A DNA stretch of 64,000 bases, taken from assembly GCA_024277255.1 (NCBI GenBank), contig JAJRVQ010000134.1, positions 62,001 through 126,000 of the forward strand, given 5' to 3'. How positions within the stretch are numbered: position 1 is the stretch's first letter; every line of letters begins with the position of its first letter. The position numbers were made by a program, and so were the translations under genes. Below the pieces are notes generated by a model, which worked only from the letters and a program-made list of their open reading frames with translations, was not told the origin of the DNA and did not search any database. Positions 11,111 through 20,171 of the stretch are shown here, piece after piece. Origin of the DNA: Acidobacteriota bacterium. GTDB taxonomy: Bacteria; Acidobacteriota; Thermoanaerobaculia; Multivoradales; SZUA-115.

Positions 11111-12955
11111 TCACGGTCGGCGCAATAGAATGCGAAGCTCTGTCCCCACCGTGTCCGCGGAAACCACGGCTACGGTGGGATCGGCGAGATCGAGGACTAC
11201 GTGAAGTTCCCGCCCGGAGTGCAATCCGGTGCGAATCGTAGTGAGTTCCGCACTACCCACGGCCAGACGGGTGGGCTCGAAGGGGCGAGATACACGGGTG
11301 AAACGAACCAACTCACGTGGCGGAGGTTGACCTAACCGTAGCCGCTTGAAGCGATCGGCGGAAATGGCCCCATCCGCCTCGATGGTGACCAGAGTACCGC
11401 CGGCAACGGTGCGCCAGTGGATCTTGCTGATTCGAGTCATCGGCGTTCTCACCACCACCGAAGCCGGCTCCGGCGGTGCCGGTTTGGGCTTTGCCACCGC
11501 GCCCTCCGGGTTCAGGCCGTTGAGTTTGCGCTCCGAAGCCGGCTCGGCGGGTGACGCCACACCAGGGGAGCCAGCCGCTGGCGAGCCGCCGGAGGTCGTA
11601 GTTTCGTCAGCCACCTCATCGGTCTCGGCGTTTCCGGGTTTAGCCGCCCCTGGTTCCGCGGCCACCGGCGCGGCAGATTGCCCCTCGCCAGCAGCCGGCG
11701 GCGGCGCTGAATCGCCGGCGATCTCCCCCGCGGTAGCAGGGGAGGATTGCCCTTCACCGGCGGCCCTCGGCGTGCCGGGATCGGTCGCAACCGGGGAGGC
11801 AACTTCAGTGACCTCGCTGGTGCTTTCGTCGCCACTGACAAAGCGCGCGATCAGCGGACCGGCAAGCCGGTAGATCGCTGCTGCCGCCAGCAGCAAGACA
11901 AACAACCCAAAGACAATTTTGCGCCCATCGAGCTTCAGGCTGCGGGAACTCTTGGCGCCGACGTAGCCCGCACCTCGAAGCCGCCACTCGCCGGTGGACT
12001 CGGTGGGGCCGCCGGTGTCATCTCCATCGTAGACAGGCGTCATGTCACCCGGCAAGACCGGCTCCGCAGCCGGTGCCACCGGTAGATCCGGCAGGTCGGG
12101 AGGATCGGCGCGCAGCCAGCCCGGAATCTCTACCTCTTCGGCGCTTGCAGGCTCGGCCACGGCGACCGGCGGCTCAGCCTCCACCGTCGTTCGAGACCGA
12201 AACTCAACATCGGGGCCTTTCTCTGCCACCTCGCTAGCCTGCGGCTTGGCTACCGCCTCCTCTTCAACCGGTTCCTCAACCGGCTCTTCGGCCACCGCCT
12301 CAACCGCCTCTGCAACCTCCTCCTCGCGAGGCGGTCGCAGAATCTCCGGAAGCACGAAGCCCTTCGCAGGGTGAGAGGCGGGCGCCTCTCGCTTCGGAAC
12401 CACGGGTTCAGCGATCGTCTCCGTCAAATCTATCGCTTCGGAACGGGATACCGGTTGCCGCGGAGAGGAGGGCTCCCTCTCTTGCCTATCAGCCATCTTT
12501 TCTGCTCCATCCTCCGACCTGAGGGCATCCTCCGACCTGACGGCGGCAACCGGCGGCGTGGCTTGCGCCGCGGCCGGCTGCTCCTCGGAACCAACTGGGC
12601 TCAGAGCTTCGTCGCCTTCCTGGGTATAGCGTTGCACCAGCCGGAAGATGCGCTCGCGGCTACCGGGGCTCAGATAGCGAAAGCGAATTCCCATGCCGGG
12701 GGGTTGGTCCGGGCCATCGCCCTCCTTGCGCTGCCAGACGACCTCGCCCGTCCCTTCGACGAGATCCTCGCCAACCTTGAACTCGAAGGCCACCAGTGAG
12801 CCGATCTCCGCCGGCGTGTCGCTGGGCACGAACATACCGCCCAACGAGAGGTCCGAGGTGATCTCAGTGACGGCTCCAGAGAGCCGTTCCAGCTTCAGGT
12901 TGACCAGAGTCGAGAGCGGAACCCGCCGCGACTTACGAGGGATCGAATAGCGCAC
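11111..12955 (-). CDS. PilZ domain - TM - low-complexity linker - AMIN-like domain protein
   Basis: N-terminal RKSRRVPLSTLVNLKL...SLGGMFV PilZ-like; TM ~IVFGLFVLLLAAAAIYRLAGPLIA; C-terminal ISKIHWRTVAGGTLVTIEADG...TTIRTGLHSGRELHVVLDL resembles AMIN. Confidence 0.75.
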   Translation of the reverse strand: MRYSIPRKSRRVPLSTLVNLKLERLSGAVTEITSDLSLGGMFVPSDTPAEIGSLVAFEFKVGEDLVEGTGEVVWQRKEGDGPDQPPGMGIRFRYLSPGSRERIFRLVQRYTQEGDEALSPVGSEEQPAAAQATPPVAAVRSEDALRSEDGAEKMADRQEREPSSPRQPVSRSEAIDLTETIAEPVVPKREAPASHPAKGFVLPEILRPPREEEVAEAVEAVAEEPVEEPVEEEAVAKPQASEVAEKGPDVEFRSRTTVEAEPPVAVAEPASAEEVEIPGWLRADPPDLPDLPVAPAAEPVLPGDMTPVYDGDDTGGPTESTGEWRLRGAGYVGAKSSRSLKLDGRKIVFGLFVLLLAAAAIYRLAGPLIARFVSGDESTSEVTEVASPVATDPGTPRAAGEGQSSPATAGEIAGDSAPPPAAGEGQSAAPVAAEPGAAKPGNAETDEVADETTTSGGSPAAGSPGVASPAEPASERKLNGLNPEGAVAKPKPAPPEPASVVVRTPMTRISKIHWRTVAGGTLVTIEADGAISADRFKRLRLGQPPPRELVRFTRVSRPFEPTRLAVGSAELTTIRTGLHSGRELHVVLDLADPTVAVVSADTVGTELRILLRRP

Positions 12956-13140
12956 GGCCGGAGCTTAACAGCCCGCGCCATCGGAAGGCATAGGCAAAAC
13001 TGACGACATGATCACTTCTCCTGATGAGAGGTGTCAGCCCTGGCCAAAGCCTTTCTACCGTTCGCCGCTTCAATACCGCCCTGTTGACCAGCCTCTCCAA
13101 GCCGACAGTCCATCAGCAAGGCGGATTGTCACCGCTCAGA

Positions 13141-13818
13141 TCAAGAAACCGGTACCGGTTCAGGGGAGGCGACCAGGTGCAGTTTGATCAGCACGTCATC
13201 GCGAATCAGGTCGTCAGCCATACCCTTGTACTCGATGCCGAAATCGAAACGCTTGATGGCGAATTCAGCGTCAGCCGTGACCGTTTCCTCGCTCAGCGTA
13301 ATTGCCGCCGGAAAGACGATTTGCTTGGTAACGCCGTGCAGGGTCAGGGTTCCGGTCACGCTGTAGCCGTCATCGGTGGCGGTGATCGCCGTCGACTCGA
13401 AGCTGGCCCGCGGGTAGGTCTCGACATCGAAGAAGTCGGGGCTCTTCAAATGAACGGTCAATTTATCCACATTGGCGTACAGCGAGGTAGCGTCGATCGA
13501 GACCTCGACCTTGGAGCGGCTGGGGTCGCCGTCGACCACCGCCAGTTCACCCTCGAATTCTGTGAAGCCGCCCTCGTGTGATCCGGTCACTTTGGAACCG
13601 ACGAATTCGATGGTCGACCCTTCCCCGATGGTGTAGATCGTTGCGTCCGCGTAGCTGTCCTGCACTACAGCGTCATCGGGACTGGTGGGTTCCGCTTGGA
13701 CCTCGGGAACCGGTTCGCTCACCTCGGCCTGCGGAGCGTCCGCCGCCGGGTTGGCGCAGCCTACAGCGCCCCAGACAAAAACGGCCGCCATAGACAGCAC
13801 AAATCTCGAATACCTCAT
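13141..13818 (-). CDS. YceI family lipoprotein
   Basis: [29 protein letters not shown]...[14 protein letters not shown]...[10 protein letters not shown]; lipobox VGC. Confidence 0.88.
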   Translation of the reverse strand: MRYSRFVLSMAAVFVWGAVGCANPAADAPQAEVSEPVPEVQAEPTSPDDAVVQDSYADATIYTIGEGSTIEFVGSKVTGSHEGGFTEFEGELAVVDGDPSRSKVEVSIDATSLYANVDKLTVHLKSPDFFDVETYPRASFESTAITATDDGYSVTGTLTLHGVTKQIVFPAAITLSEETVTADAEFAIKRFDFGIEYKGMADDLIRDDVLIKLHLVASPEPVPVS

Positions 13819-13942
13819 AGCTCGATCCTCCTTGGGAAGTTCTCGGCGAAGGCCGCAGTCTACCAGCCGAAGCCACCAGCCAACGAAAGGACCCCAAAGA
13901 AGGCTGTGCTACTCTGCCGCCCGCCTACTCTCGCAATAATTC

Positions 13943-13974
13943 GGCACTGTTCCCAGCCGTCGCCACCCCGCTTC
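13943..13974 (-). repeat. Dispersed 32-bp repeat, copy B
   Basis: Reverse complement GAAGCGGGGTGGCGACGGCTGGGAACAGTGCC, 25/32 identical to 8639-8670. Confidence 0.5.
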
Positions 13975-14004
13975 TCGGGCCGGACGGCACAGACGGAGGA
14001 AGCC

Positions 14005-15393
14005 ATGACGGAGTCCAGGTTTCGAGTACCACACACCCTGGTTTTGCTCGCGGGAATGATCCTTCTCGCTTTCGTTTCGACCTTTCTCCTGCCCCAGGGA
14101 TCGTTCGAACGCTTCACCAACGAGCACAATCGAGAGCAGGTGGTTCCCGACTCCTACAGCCGAGCCGAAGAGCCGCACAACTTGCCCTGGCACACCGCCT
14201 TGACCGCGATACCCAAGGGGTTCGAGGCGGCGCAAGGGATCATCTTCTTCATCTTCTTCACCGGCGGCACCTTCTCCGTCCTGCGTGCCACCGGAGCGAT
14301 CGACGCCGCCTTGTCGAAGATGCTGCGCGCCCTGGGACACAAGCCGCAGCTGCTCATCCTGTGCGCGATCCTGGTCTTCGCCATCGGCTCCGCCACCATG
14401 GGCATGGCGGAGGAGTACATCCCCTTCGTGCCCATCCTCATCGCTCTGTGCTTGGCGCTGAAACTCGACACGATGACCGCCATCGGCACGCTGTGCATCG
14501 GCTACGGCGTGGGCTACGGCGCGGCGGTGATCAATCCGTTCACCGTCTTGATCGCGCAGGATGTGGCCAACGTGCCCACGACCTTGCCCATGACCGCGCT
14601 GCGGCTCGTTTTGTTGGTTCTCTTCGTGGGCGTCGGTTTCCACCACGTGTGGAGCTACGCGAAGCGGGTCAGAGCCGACCCTGCGCGCAGCTTGGTAGCC
14701 GGCATCGAGCCACCGCCCGGGCTGAAAGCCACGGCGAGCGACCACCCCTTCACCACCAAGGACGTCGCGGTCATCCTCCTGCTATTGACAGCTCTGGTCG
14801 TCTTGATCTGCGGTCTGACCATGTGGCACTGGTACTTGGTCGAGATGGGCGCACTGTTCCTCGCCGTCAGTATTCTGCTCGGCTTGATCGCACGGCTGGG
14901 AGCCAGTCGAACCGCCAGCGAGTTCTGCAAGGGAGCCGGCGAACTGACCACGACGGCGCTGCTGGTCGGTTTTGCACGGACTATCGAGGTGGTGCTCGAA
15001 GAGGGAGGCATCATCGACTCCATCGTCCACGGCATCTCCATGCCTCTCAAGGAGCTGCCCCCGTCCATCGCCGCCGTGGGTATGTTCGCAGTCCAGTCGG
15101 TCTGTAACTTCTTTATCCCCTCGGGCAGCGGCCAGGCCTACGTCACCATGCCGTTGATGGCGCCCCTGGCCGACTTGGTCGATGTCTCGCGGCAGGTGGC
15201 CGTGCTCGCCTACCAGTTCGGTGACGGCTTCACCAATATCCTGATTCCGACCAACGCCGTACTCATCGGGATTCTCGGCCTGGCCAATATCCCCTTCGAC
15301 CGCTGGGTCCGTTTTGTCGGCCCTTTCATGCTCAAGATCTGGGTGCTGGGCTCAGTGGCGCTGATCGTGGCGGTGGTCTTCGGCATCCAGTAG
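14005..15393 (+). CDS. YfcC-family / C4-dicarboxylate-type membrane transporter
   Basis: Polytopic; [66 protein letters not shown] at 14005 after an AG-rich RBS. Confidence 0.85.
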   Translation: MTESRFRVPHTLVLLAGMILLAFVSTFLLPQGSFERFTNEHNREQVVPDSYSRAEEPHNLPWHTALTAIPKGFEAAQGIIFFIFFTGGTFSVLRATGAIDAALSKMLRALGHKPQLLILCAILVFAIGSATMGMAEEYIPFVPILIALCLALKLDTMTAIGTLCIGYGVGYGAAVINPFTVLIAQDVANVPTTLPMTALRLVLLVLFVGVGFHHVWSYAKRVRADPARSLVAGIEPPPGLKATASDHPFTTKDVAVILLLLTALVVLICGLTMWHWYLVEMGALFLAVSILLGLIARLGASRTASEFCKGAGELTTTALLVGFARTIEVVLEEGGIIDSIVHGISMPLKELPPSIAAVGMFAVQSVCNFFIPSGSGQAYVTMPLMAPLADLVDVSRQVAVLAYQFGDGFTNILIPTNAVLIGILGLANIPFDRWVRFVGPFMLKIWVLGSVALIVAVVFGIQ

Positions 15394-15436
15394 CCTTGTC
15401 GCCCGCTCCTGCGGCCTGCCGCCAGGGGATGATCGA

Positions 15437-15461
15437 GTCACCGGCGCAGCTGCGCCGTGAC
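15437..15461. repeat. Near-perfect 25-nt palindrome
   Basis: GTCAC-C-GGCGCAGCTGCGCC-GTGAC, perfect apart from one bulged C. Confidence 0.6.
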
Positions 15462-15721
15462 GTGGCCAAGTATGTGCCCAACTGTGAGCACATCGATTTG
15501 CACATTGATGGGCAAAATGATGATGGAGTCACCGCCGCTTTCTCGCCTTACTAGGTGAACGGGTACAACGCCTCGCCGGTGCGCAGCGGCACTGGGGAGT
15601 CTTCACCTGCCCAAATCAAGTCCCGGCGATCCGCGTCGCCCGCGGTGGTGTCCCCACTCCTCCGTTCAGCGTTGCGGCTTCTTGCTCGCACTCTCCCTTC
15701 CGGGAGTCGGGCGCCGGGCAA

Positions 15722-15765
15722 GGTTCCGGGTGCCGCATCCGCCAACGGGTACGGCACCCGGAACC
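15722..15765 (-). terminator. Long 3' hairpin immediately downstream of the saccharopine dehydrogenase gene (no U-tract)
   Basis: Perfect 14-bp arms GGTTCCGGGTGCCG / CGGCACCCGGAACC with a partly paired interior; starts 1 bp from the stop codon of 15767..17119. Confidence 0.5.
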
Positions 15766-15766
15766 A

Positions 15767-17119
15767 TCATGCTGGAGCGATCTGCTCGCTGAAACGGACC
15801 CCTTCCTCTTCAAGTTCCCGCAACAGCGGCAGATAGATGCATCGCTGGACCGGCAGCGCGCAACCGGTGACGGTCAATTCGCCGCGCAGAAGCAAGCGAG
15901 CGGCGATTCCAGCGGGAAGGCCCACGGTGCGGGACATGGCGGTGAGGCCTCCCGCCTGCCCCATCTCGACCAGCGTCGAGCGGATGGTTTCGCGCCGGTC
16001 CCCTTCCTCGGGATATCGCGCGGTGAGGATGTGATGCAAGATCACCATGTCGCGCTCACCCTCCGGCAACACCAGCCGCTCTTGTAGCAACTGACTCATC
16101 GCCTGGGCAGCGGTCTTGCTCTGGCCGCCGATCTTCTCCTGCGAAAAGAGGCCCAGCCAGCGCAGATTGTTCATCGCCAGGCCGTTCGGATCGAGGTCGA
16201 GCAAGTGCGCCACCCGCAAGTCCAAAGGACCATTGCTTTGCTTATGAACAGGCATGAAGGCCTCGACCAGATCGCTCCAGCTCATCTCCGGCAAGTTCGG
16301 GATCAACACACCCTCGTTCGGCAATCCCAGCCGAACCACCTGGTGCCAAGTCTCGCACCAGCCCGGATAGCGCAAGGTGCCGCGCACCAGCGTCTGGACA
16401 TCCTGCAGCCCCATACTGCGACGATAGGAGAGCGAATCGCGGTTCGGGTAAGCATCCATCTTGCCCACCCCCGGCACGTCGATCGGCCAAGTCGCGGCGA
16501 AAATGCGATGCCAGGGAGCGATGTGCAAGCGATTCTGGTGCAGGGACTGAGCGCCATCGTGAGCCGCCATCACCACATTGCGCGGATTCCAGGTGACACA
16601 GTAGCGAAGCGGGTTGGAGTCGGCGGACTCCGGCGCAGGAACACCGCTACCGTAGGACTCGAAGCTCTCGATCACCGCTCCCGCGTCATGCAAGCGTTGA
16701 ACGAGTTCCATGGCGGACATCAGATCGATCCCCGGGTCGAGGCCCAGTTCGGTGAGAATGGCGATTCCGTGGTCGCGCGCCTCGCCGTCCAGCCGGCGAG
16801 TTTCGTTATCGAGGTAGGAGGCCGAAACCATCGACCGCCGCGCCGCCAAACAGGCGCGCGCCACCCGCGGCTGAAGGGCCGGCGGCATCAGACTGACCAC
16901 CAGGTCAAAACCACGCGCCAGCGAGCTGAGACCCGCCTCATCTCCCGCATCGACGGTGATCGCTTCACCCGCCGGGTGCTCGCCTATCTGAGCTGCGGCG
17001 AGGCTTGGATTCCGATCGCCCACGGCCACCGCATAGCCGTCCTGCGACGCATGGTCCAGCAGATAGTGAATCAAAGAGGGCGCGCTCAGCCCGGCGCCCA
17101 GAATCAAGATTTTCTTCAT
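15767..17119 (-). CDS. Saccharopine dehydrogenase family protein
   Basis: MKKILILGAGLSAPSLIHYLL..., TELGLDPGIDLMSAMEL, GLQDVQTLVRGTLRYPGWCETW. Confidence 0.92.
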   Translation of the reverse strand: MKKILILGAGLSAPSLIHYLLDHASQDGYAVAVGDRNPSLAAAQIGEHPAGEAITVDAGDEAGLSSLARGFDLVVSLMPPALQPRVARACLAARRSMVSASYLDNETRRLDGEARDHGIAILTELGLDPGIDLMSAMELVQRLHDAGAVIESFESYGSGVPAPESADSNPLRYCVTWNPRNVVMAAHDGAQSLHQNRLHIAPWHRIFAATWPIDVPGVGKMDAYPNRDSLSYRRSMGLQDVQTLVRGTLRYPGWCETWHQVVRLGLPNEGVLIPNLPEMSWSDLVEAFMPVHKQSNGPLDLRVAHLLDLDPNGLAMNNLRWLGLFSQEKIGGQSKTAAQAMSQLLQERLVLPEGERDMVILHHILTARYPEEGDRRETIRSTLVEMGQAGGLTAMSRTVGLPAGIAARLLLRGELTVTGCALPVQRCIYLPLLRELEEEGVRFSEQIAPA

Positions 17120-17516
17120 CAGCGAGTTGCCTCTCCCTCTCTTGCTGCGAACTGAAGCTCGAACTCTTGTTCGAGCGCGGTGAAATAGCGGCGCTGTGCT
17201 GCCAGCTCGGTACTGATTCGATCGACCGTGCCGCCCAGCTGATCTTCCTGCGTACGCAGCCCCGGCGTTCGCCCTCGCCCTCGATCAACAATCGCACCTG
17301 CGGTGGCTCCGCGACGACATCATTGTCGCGCTGAAGGCCGCTGACCATTCTGCGTCGAACGACCGCCAGGAGACGGTCATCGACATAAGGCAGCGGGATC
17401 AGTGGCGGCAAAGCCGACAAGATGCTGTAGAAAGTGACCCGGCGGAACCAACCTGCCGCCGCCACTTGCGAGTTGGTGATCGCTGGGGACTCCCCCTTGG
17501 CCGCTTGCTCATTCAT
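17119..17516 (-). pseudogene. Small conserved-looking protein gene with an apparent 1-nt frameshift at 17260-17263
   Basis: N-part MNEQ...FRRVTFYSILSALPPLIPLPYVDDRLLAVVRRRMV...LLIEGEGER continues in another frame as GLRTQEDQLGGTVDRISTELAAQRRYFTALEQEFELQFAAREGEATR*, whose stop overlaps the next ATG (TGATG). Confidence 0.6.
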
Positions 17517-17600
17517 CGCCAACCGCGGCACCCTATCGCTCTCGAAATCGCAGAGCAACCTTAGCCACTCAACTTACACTCGCTAAACGGTCGATTCGTT

Positions 17601-18827
17601 TTAGGTGACCAGAGTTTCGAGACGATCCAAAGCACGGTCGATCCGCTCGACGATCTCCTCACCCGCGAGCCGCTGACCTTCGCTGCCAACCGCTTCCCAG
17701 AGGTTGTGAGACGGATCTTCCAGCACGCCGCGGTTCAAGTGAGCGCCGTGACGCTCGAGAATCGGCGCCAGCTCCTCATAGCGCTCCAAGAGCTGCTGGC
17801 GAGTAGCTAGATAGGCGTGCTCGCAAACGCCGCGGCGTTCCGAAAAACCGAAGATGTTGGTAAAAAACATCCGGTAGTCGTCACGCTGTGGCTCAACCAA
17901 GACGATGTCCGCGTCGAAACGCTTGGCGTAGCGCGAGAGGCCCACACTGAGCCGCGAGTGGATCAAAGTGCGGAAGGTCTGCGACAGCACCGTGGTCAAC
18001 CCGCGGTCGATCAGTTTGCCCCGCACCATCACTCCCTGCTCGACCGCGCGCACCGTGTCGACCGGCACAATCGGATTGACGCAGAGGAGAAGCTCGACTC
18101 CCCCCTCGAGCGCCACGGAGCCGTGCAAGGTCTTTAGCAGCACTCCGTCCACATAATGGCGCCCGTCGATCTCCACCGGCGAGTAGAGACCCGGCAAGGC
18201 GGTACTGGCCTGGACCGCCTTCGAAATCGGCACGTGGTCCAGCCCCGGTTCACCGAAGCGAACCGCGATCGCGCCGTCGAGATCGGCGGCGACGACGATC
18301 AACTCGCGACCCAGGCGCCGGAAGTCGTCTGTGCGACCCTTGATCGAGAAGATCTTCTCCAGGTAGGCGCGAATCGGCTCGTTGTCGAACACCGAAACCG
18401 GCAGAGCCCGTCCCAAGCGCAACAGGGACTCGAGGAAGGTCACGTCCTTCGGATCGGAGGCGTATTGTTGCAGCGCCTCCTTGAGTAGCCGCGGCAGCGT
18501 CAAGCTGCGCTTGGCCAGTTCACGAACGTTGGGGGTCAAGAAGGTCTCCGGAACGAAGGGGTGTTCGCCCGGCTCGTTCTTGATGATCGCCCGCACCATC
18601 TGCGCCGTGCTCAGCTGGTTGGCCAGGCAAGCGGCGATGAAAGCGCCGGCGCTAACCCCGACGTAGATGTAGAGATCGTTGAAATCGACCCCGTCGATAG
18701 CCTCGTCCAGCGCCCGCAAGGCACCGATCTCATAGATCGCGCCGCCGGGGCCGCCCCCGGCAAGCGCGATGCCGATCCGGGACACCCCGCCCGGTGCCTT
18801 CGAGTCTGCTCTACGAGATCGGCTCAT
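17601..18827 (-). CDS. Patatin-like phospholipase / esterase
   Basis: GIALAGGGPGGAIYEIGALRAL, GVSAG nucleophile elbow, YVDGVLL (DG dyad). Confidence 0.9.
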   Translation of the reverse strand: MSRSRRADSKAPGGVSRIGIALAGGGPGGAIYEIGALRALDEAIDGVDFNDLYIYVGVSAGAFIAACLANQLSTAQMVRAIIKNEPGEHPFVPETFLTPNVRELAKRSLTLPRLLKEALQQYASDPKDVTFLESLLRLGRALPVSVFDNEPIRAYLEKIFSIKGRTDDFRRLGRELIVVAADLDGAIAVRFGEPGLDHVPISKAVQASTALPGLYSPVEIDGRHYVDGVLLKTLHGSVALEGGVELLLCVNPIVPVDTVRAVEQGVMVRGKLIDRGLTTVLSQTFRTLIHSRLSVGLSRYAKRFDADIVLVEPQRDDYRMFFTNIFGFSERRGVCEHAYLATRQQLLERYEELAPILERHGAHLNRGVLEDPSHNLWEAVGSEGQRLAGEEIVERIDRALDRLETLVT

Positions 18828-18851
18828 CGGAGTCAGTGAGGCTCAGCCGAC

Positions 18852-19286
18852 TCAGTTGACCTTGGTCTTGCCGGTACGTTCCTTGGCGGGCGAACGGCGG
18901 GCGGTGGCTTTCTTGGGCACCAGTTTCTCGACCTTGGCCGAGAGATCCTCGATCCGCTGCGTCAGAGTCTGGATCTCATCGCGGCTCGGCACACCGATTC
19001 GATGCAACACCGAGGTGATGCGCTCGTCGAGCCCCTCGCCCAGGTCTTCCCATACATCCTCAACCTTGCCGACGGTCTTCTTGACGCCGCTCTTGACATC
19101 CTTGACCGTGCTCTCCACTTCGCGCCGGCCGCGGCTCTCGAGATCCTCGCCGCGATCGACGAGGCTCTTGAACAGCTTGCCACCTTCCTCCTCGGCGGCG
19201 GCGAGGGCACCGAGCCCTGCGAGCCAGATCTTGTGAGCTGAGGCCTTCAGGTCCTGCTGAATTTCTTTGACGGATTGCTTGTCCAT
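18852..19286 (-). CDS. Phasin family / PhaF-like granule-associated protein
   Basis: KASAHKIWLAGLGALAAAEEEGGKLFKSLVDRGEDLESRGR... with a Lys/Ala-rich C-terminus, typical of phasin/PhaI-PhaF-like proteins. Confidence 0.78.
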   Translation of the reverse strand: MDKQSVKEIQQDLKASAHKIWLAGLGALAAAEEEGGKLFKSLVDRGEDLESRGRREVESTVKDVKSGVKKTVGKVEDVWEDLGEGLDERITSVLHRIGVPSRDEIQTLTQRIEDLSAKVEKLVPKKATARRSPAKERTGKTKVN

Positions 19287-19308
19287 GATGTGTCCTCTTC
19301 CTTTCGCT

Positions 19309-19323
19309 AGCCGCTCCGCGGCA
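19309..19323. promoter_or_regulatory. Weak candidate PhaR-type operator upstream of phasin
   Basis: Minus strand TGCCGCGGAGCGGCT, CCGC-N3-GCGG core, 23-37 bp upstream of the ATG. Confidence 0.3.
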
Positions 19324-19448
19324 TTGACCGCTGAAGCGAGAATTGTCAAATCGTGCGGGCCGCCTGTCCCTTCCGGGTGGTTGGCGAAACCGCGAGTCAT
19401 TTGAGTGCCTGAGGGCTTCCGCCGCCAGGTCGAGCCAACAACGCCGGG

Positions 19449-20042
19449 TTATTCCTCGGTGTTCTTCTTACTGCTCCGGCGGGATCCTGTCGTTGCGTTC
19501 TTCGCTGCACCAGCCCCTGCTGGTTGGTTACGGGCTGCCTTCGTCCGGGCCGCTTTCGGCCGGGCAGCCGTCTTGCGACGACCACCGCTGCTCACCACGG
19601 CCGCGGTCCCGGCCGTACTTTCAGCCGCCCCACCGTTCTCTTCCAGCCGCACCAGAGAGTTCTCAAGCTGCTCCAAGCGGCTGCGCAAAGTTGACATTTC
19701 CTCTCGTGCCCTGCGCACCGGGCTAAATCGATCGATCGAAGCCTGGACGAATCGATCGACGCTGGACTGCACCTGCTCGACACCGCTCGAAACGGCCCGT
19801 TCACCAGCTCGAACGAGCTCATGGAGTAGGTCGGTAGGCAGGAACGAAGTGCCCTTGCGCCCTTCATCCAGAATGATCTGAGTCAGCGTCTGGGCGGTGA
19901 CATCCGCCGCGCTGGCGTTGTCCATGACCTTGATCTCTTGCCCGTCGCGAATCCACTTCGAGATTTCCTCGAGCGACACGTAGCGACTTTCTTCCGTGTC
20001 GTAAAGCTTGCGACTTTCGTAGCGTTTGATCAGCCGAATCAT
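19449..20042 (-). CDS. phaR: PHA/PHB synthesis regulator PhaR (DNA-binding N-terminal domain) with KR/A-rich tail
   Basis: IRLIKRYESRKLYDTEESRYVSLEEISKWIRDGQEIKVMDNASAADVTAQTLTQIILDEG is the diagnostic PhaR N-terminus. Confidence 0.93.
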   Translation of the reverse strand: MIRLIKRYESRKLYDTEESRYVSLEEISKWIRDGQEIKVMDNASAADVTAQTLTQIILDEGRKGTSFLPTDLLHELVRAGERAVSSGVEQVQSSVDRFVQASIDRFSPVRRAREEMSTLRSRLEQLENSLVRLEENGGAAESTAGTAAVVSSGGRRKTAARPKAARTKAARNQPAGAGAAKNATTGSRRSSKKNTEE

Positions 20043-20103
20043 CGTCGTCCCTCTCTGTTTTCTACCTGCTCTGCACACCGGCCGGGATGCACCGGCCAAG
20101 GGC

Positions 20104-20152
20104 AAAATACCGCACTGCGGCAAAAATGTCAAGATCATTCCGCAGTGCGGCA
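20104..20152 (-). promoter_or_regulatory. phaR promoter with two palindromic operator candidates
   Basis: -35 TTGACA (20132-20127), 17-bp spacer, -10 TATTTT (20109-20104); palindromes CCGCACTGCGG 20110-20120 inside the spacer and CCGCAGTGCGG 20140-20150 upstream of -35. Confidence 0.75.
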
Positions 20153-20171
20153 TAAATGGCCGATCGGGTGA

